A DNA stretch of 64,000 bases from Chitinophagaceae bacterium (lineage in GTDB: Bacteria > Bacteroidota > Bacteroidia > Chitinophagales > UBA10324): contig JADKFU010000005.1 in NCBI GenBank assembly GCA_016717285.1, positions 232,501 through 296,500 of the forward strand, given 5' to 3'. The number at the start of each line of letters is the position of its first letter. The stretch's first letter is position 1. Below are positions 62,967-64,000 of the stretch, one piece after another. Below the pieces are notes generated by a model. That model was not told the DNA's origin, made no database searches, and saw only the letters and a list, made by a program, of their open reading frames with translations. The position numbers and the translations under genes are program-made.

Positions 62967-63285
62967 CATTGGTGCTGATAAGAAAACGTAGAGCTGCTTA
63001 CTCAGCACAGATTTATTGTTAAGTCGTACTGCAAGTAGAATGATCAGGTAATTTGAGCTTAACATCAATTAACCGGAGCGATGAGGAGTTTTTTCCACTG
63101 ATAAACTGTAATAGCCATCTCAAAAAGCTAAAAGAGCAGGACGTATCAATTTGGAGATGGCTTCTAGTTGTATTTATCGCTTTTCTGCGTCGATCCGAAG
63201 ATTTGTATATATGCATCAGAAAGGTATATTTGTATAGGTGATCTTTTATCATTCCACTTCAATCTTTTAAACTAATACTCCTGTT
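62967..63285. other. intergenic region
   Basis: About 320 nt without a convincing gene. Some open frames run on both strands, but they look like chance; the leader of the secreted protein lies at its end. Confidence 0.5.
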
Positions 63286-64000
63286 ATGAAAAAAAATCTT
63301 GTCGTAATCATTAGCTTTTTAAGCGCCTTCTTTTCCAATGGCGTATACGCTCAACCTACTCCAATAACATTACTTGGTTCGTTCAACCCTGCAGAAACAG
63401 GCTCCTTGTGCGGAATTGGTTATGATCCCGGCGCTGCAAGAGTATGGGTTTACAGTTGTTCATCAACCAACATTTATTCTTACACTCCGGCAGGTGTATT
63501 ATCAACTTTTTTTGCAAAACCAGGTGAAAACGCAAATGATGTAGATGTCGAGATGGCGCCTGCTCAGCTCACTTTAAAAAATATCACTGTTCCGGAAGGG
63601 CAATTGCTTTTTGTTAATGGGGAAAGTGGTGTAGCTGATATTTATGCAGTAGATAATGTTACAGGAACAGTTACCCAAACATTGAATACGGCTTTTGGCA
63701 GCAGTCACGTAGTAGGCGGTGCTTATCATCCTCTACGTCACACCTTTTTTATGGTGCAGGACAATGTTCCAAGTGCCTCACTTGAAAACATGATTGCAGA
63801 AGTTGATCCGATAACCGGTGCCGTACTGCAGACATTCCAGATCACCAGTAATTTCAGTGTTTCCTTTGGCGACCTTGAAGTGGGCGCTAACGGCAATTTA
63901 TTTGTGGTAAGCAGCATCGAAGACAGCATGGCGGAGTTCACTCCACTTGGTGCATATGTAAAGAGACATGCATTGCCTATTGGTGTAACATCCCTGAGCG
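63286..64000 (+). CDS. secreted beta-propeller-like protein, cut by the window edge
   Basis: From the ATG at 63286 (MKKNLVVIISFLSAFFSNG) the protein has a signal peptide ending VYAQ. The visible 238 codons have repeats of short Gly/Asp-rich strands (IAEVDPITGAVLQTFQI, EVGANGNLFVVSSIEDSMAE), like a propeller or NHL/lactonase-type surface protein. The 3' end lies outside the window. Probably T9SS-secreted as its neighbours, but the end is not seen. Confidence 0.8.
   Translation, partial: MKKNLVVIISFLSAFFSNGVYAQPTPITLLGSFNPAETGSLCGIGYDPGAARVWVYSCSSTNIYSYTPAGVLSTFFAKPGENANDVDVEMAPAQLTLKNITVPEGQLLFVNGESGVADIYAVDNVTGTVTQTLNTAFGSSHVVGGAYHPLRHTFFMVQDNVPSASLENMIAEVDPITGAVLQTFQITSNFSVSFGDLEVGANGNLFVVSSIEDSMAEFTPLGAYVKRHALPIGVTSLS

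Overview
The window looks like chromosomal DNA of a Bacteroidota bacterium, probably close to Chitinophagales/Saprospiria. Evidence for this: a SusC/SusD pair; several secreted proteins ending in type IX secretion (T9SS) sorting domains; ribosomal protein THX; an AURKAIP1/COX24-type basic peptide; tRNA genes without an encoded CCA; promoter elements of the TTTG-N19-TAnnTTTG kind; and almost no Shine-Dalgarno sequences. I see no prophage, integrase, transposase or CRISPR array.

Layout. 1-11 kb: the end of an AI-2E-type permease, an AsmA-like protein, an outer-membrane barrel, then a run of small stress and envelope genes (DUF1328, two YihY/BrkB proteins, YciE/F-type ferritin-like protein, low-affinity iron permease family, FMN-split-barrel protein, DoxX, DUF4142 and WXXGXW lipoproteins, PepSY-like protein), with a decayed FAD oxidoreductase among them. 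11-23 kb: tRNA-Asn, a VWA plus Mg-chelatase-like AAA+ pair, tRNA-Thr and tRNA-Pro, pdxH, thx, an HU gene, a small lipoprotein, recG, a DinB-like gene, two barrels and nadE. 23-27 kb: a secreted structural protein and an M4 thermolysin-like T9SS protease.

27-43 kb is a polysaccharide utilisation locus read on the minus strand: a membrane-spanning propeller/Y_Y_Y/HTH regulator, a tandem-repeat T9SS protein, SusC, SusD, a PKD surface lipoprotein, GH16 (with Calx-beta) and GH3. A convergent plus-strand glycan-binding-like T9SS protein flanks it and is cut by an in-frame TAG. GH16 plus GH3 suggests a beta-1,3-glucan (laminarin-like) substrate: the GH16 would cut the polymer outside or at the surface, SusCD would import oligomers, and the GH3 would release glucose.

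45-54 kb is a minus-strand signalling cluster and the most unusual part of the window. A lipocalin-like lipoprotein lies 7 nt upstream of a 1,817-residue soluble histidine kinase that carries eight tandem ~185-residue sensor-like modules separated by near-identical helical linkers. It is followed by a membrane histidine kinase with a closely related kinase core, a single REC protein, and a REC-adenylate cyclase overlapping it by 4 nt. The inferred flow is many inputs to phosphotransfer to cAMP. 54-64 kb: a Kelch/PKD/FN3 T9SS protein, an alkaline-phosphatase-superfamily lipoprotein, a CFA-synthase-like methyltransferase, and a housekeeping block (IHF/HU-like, TPR, basic ribosomal-type peptide, RNase G). 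Then come an SRPBCC protein and the start of a secreted protein cut by the window edge.

All functions are read from sequence motifs by eye; no database search was run. Several short genes (3019-3189, 16439-16594, 60838-60933) are below usual ORF cut-offs but are well supported by their sequence.
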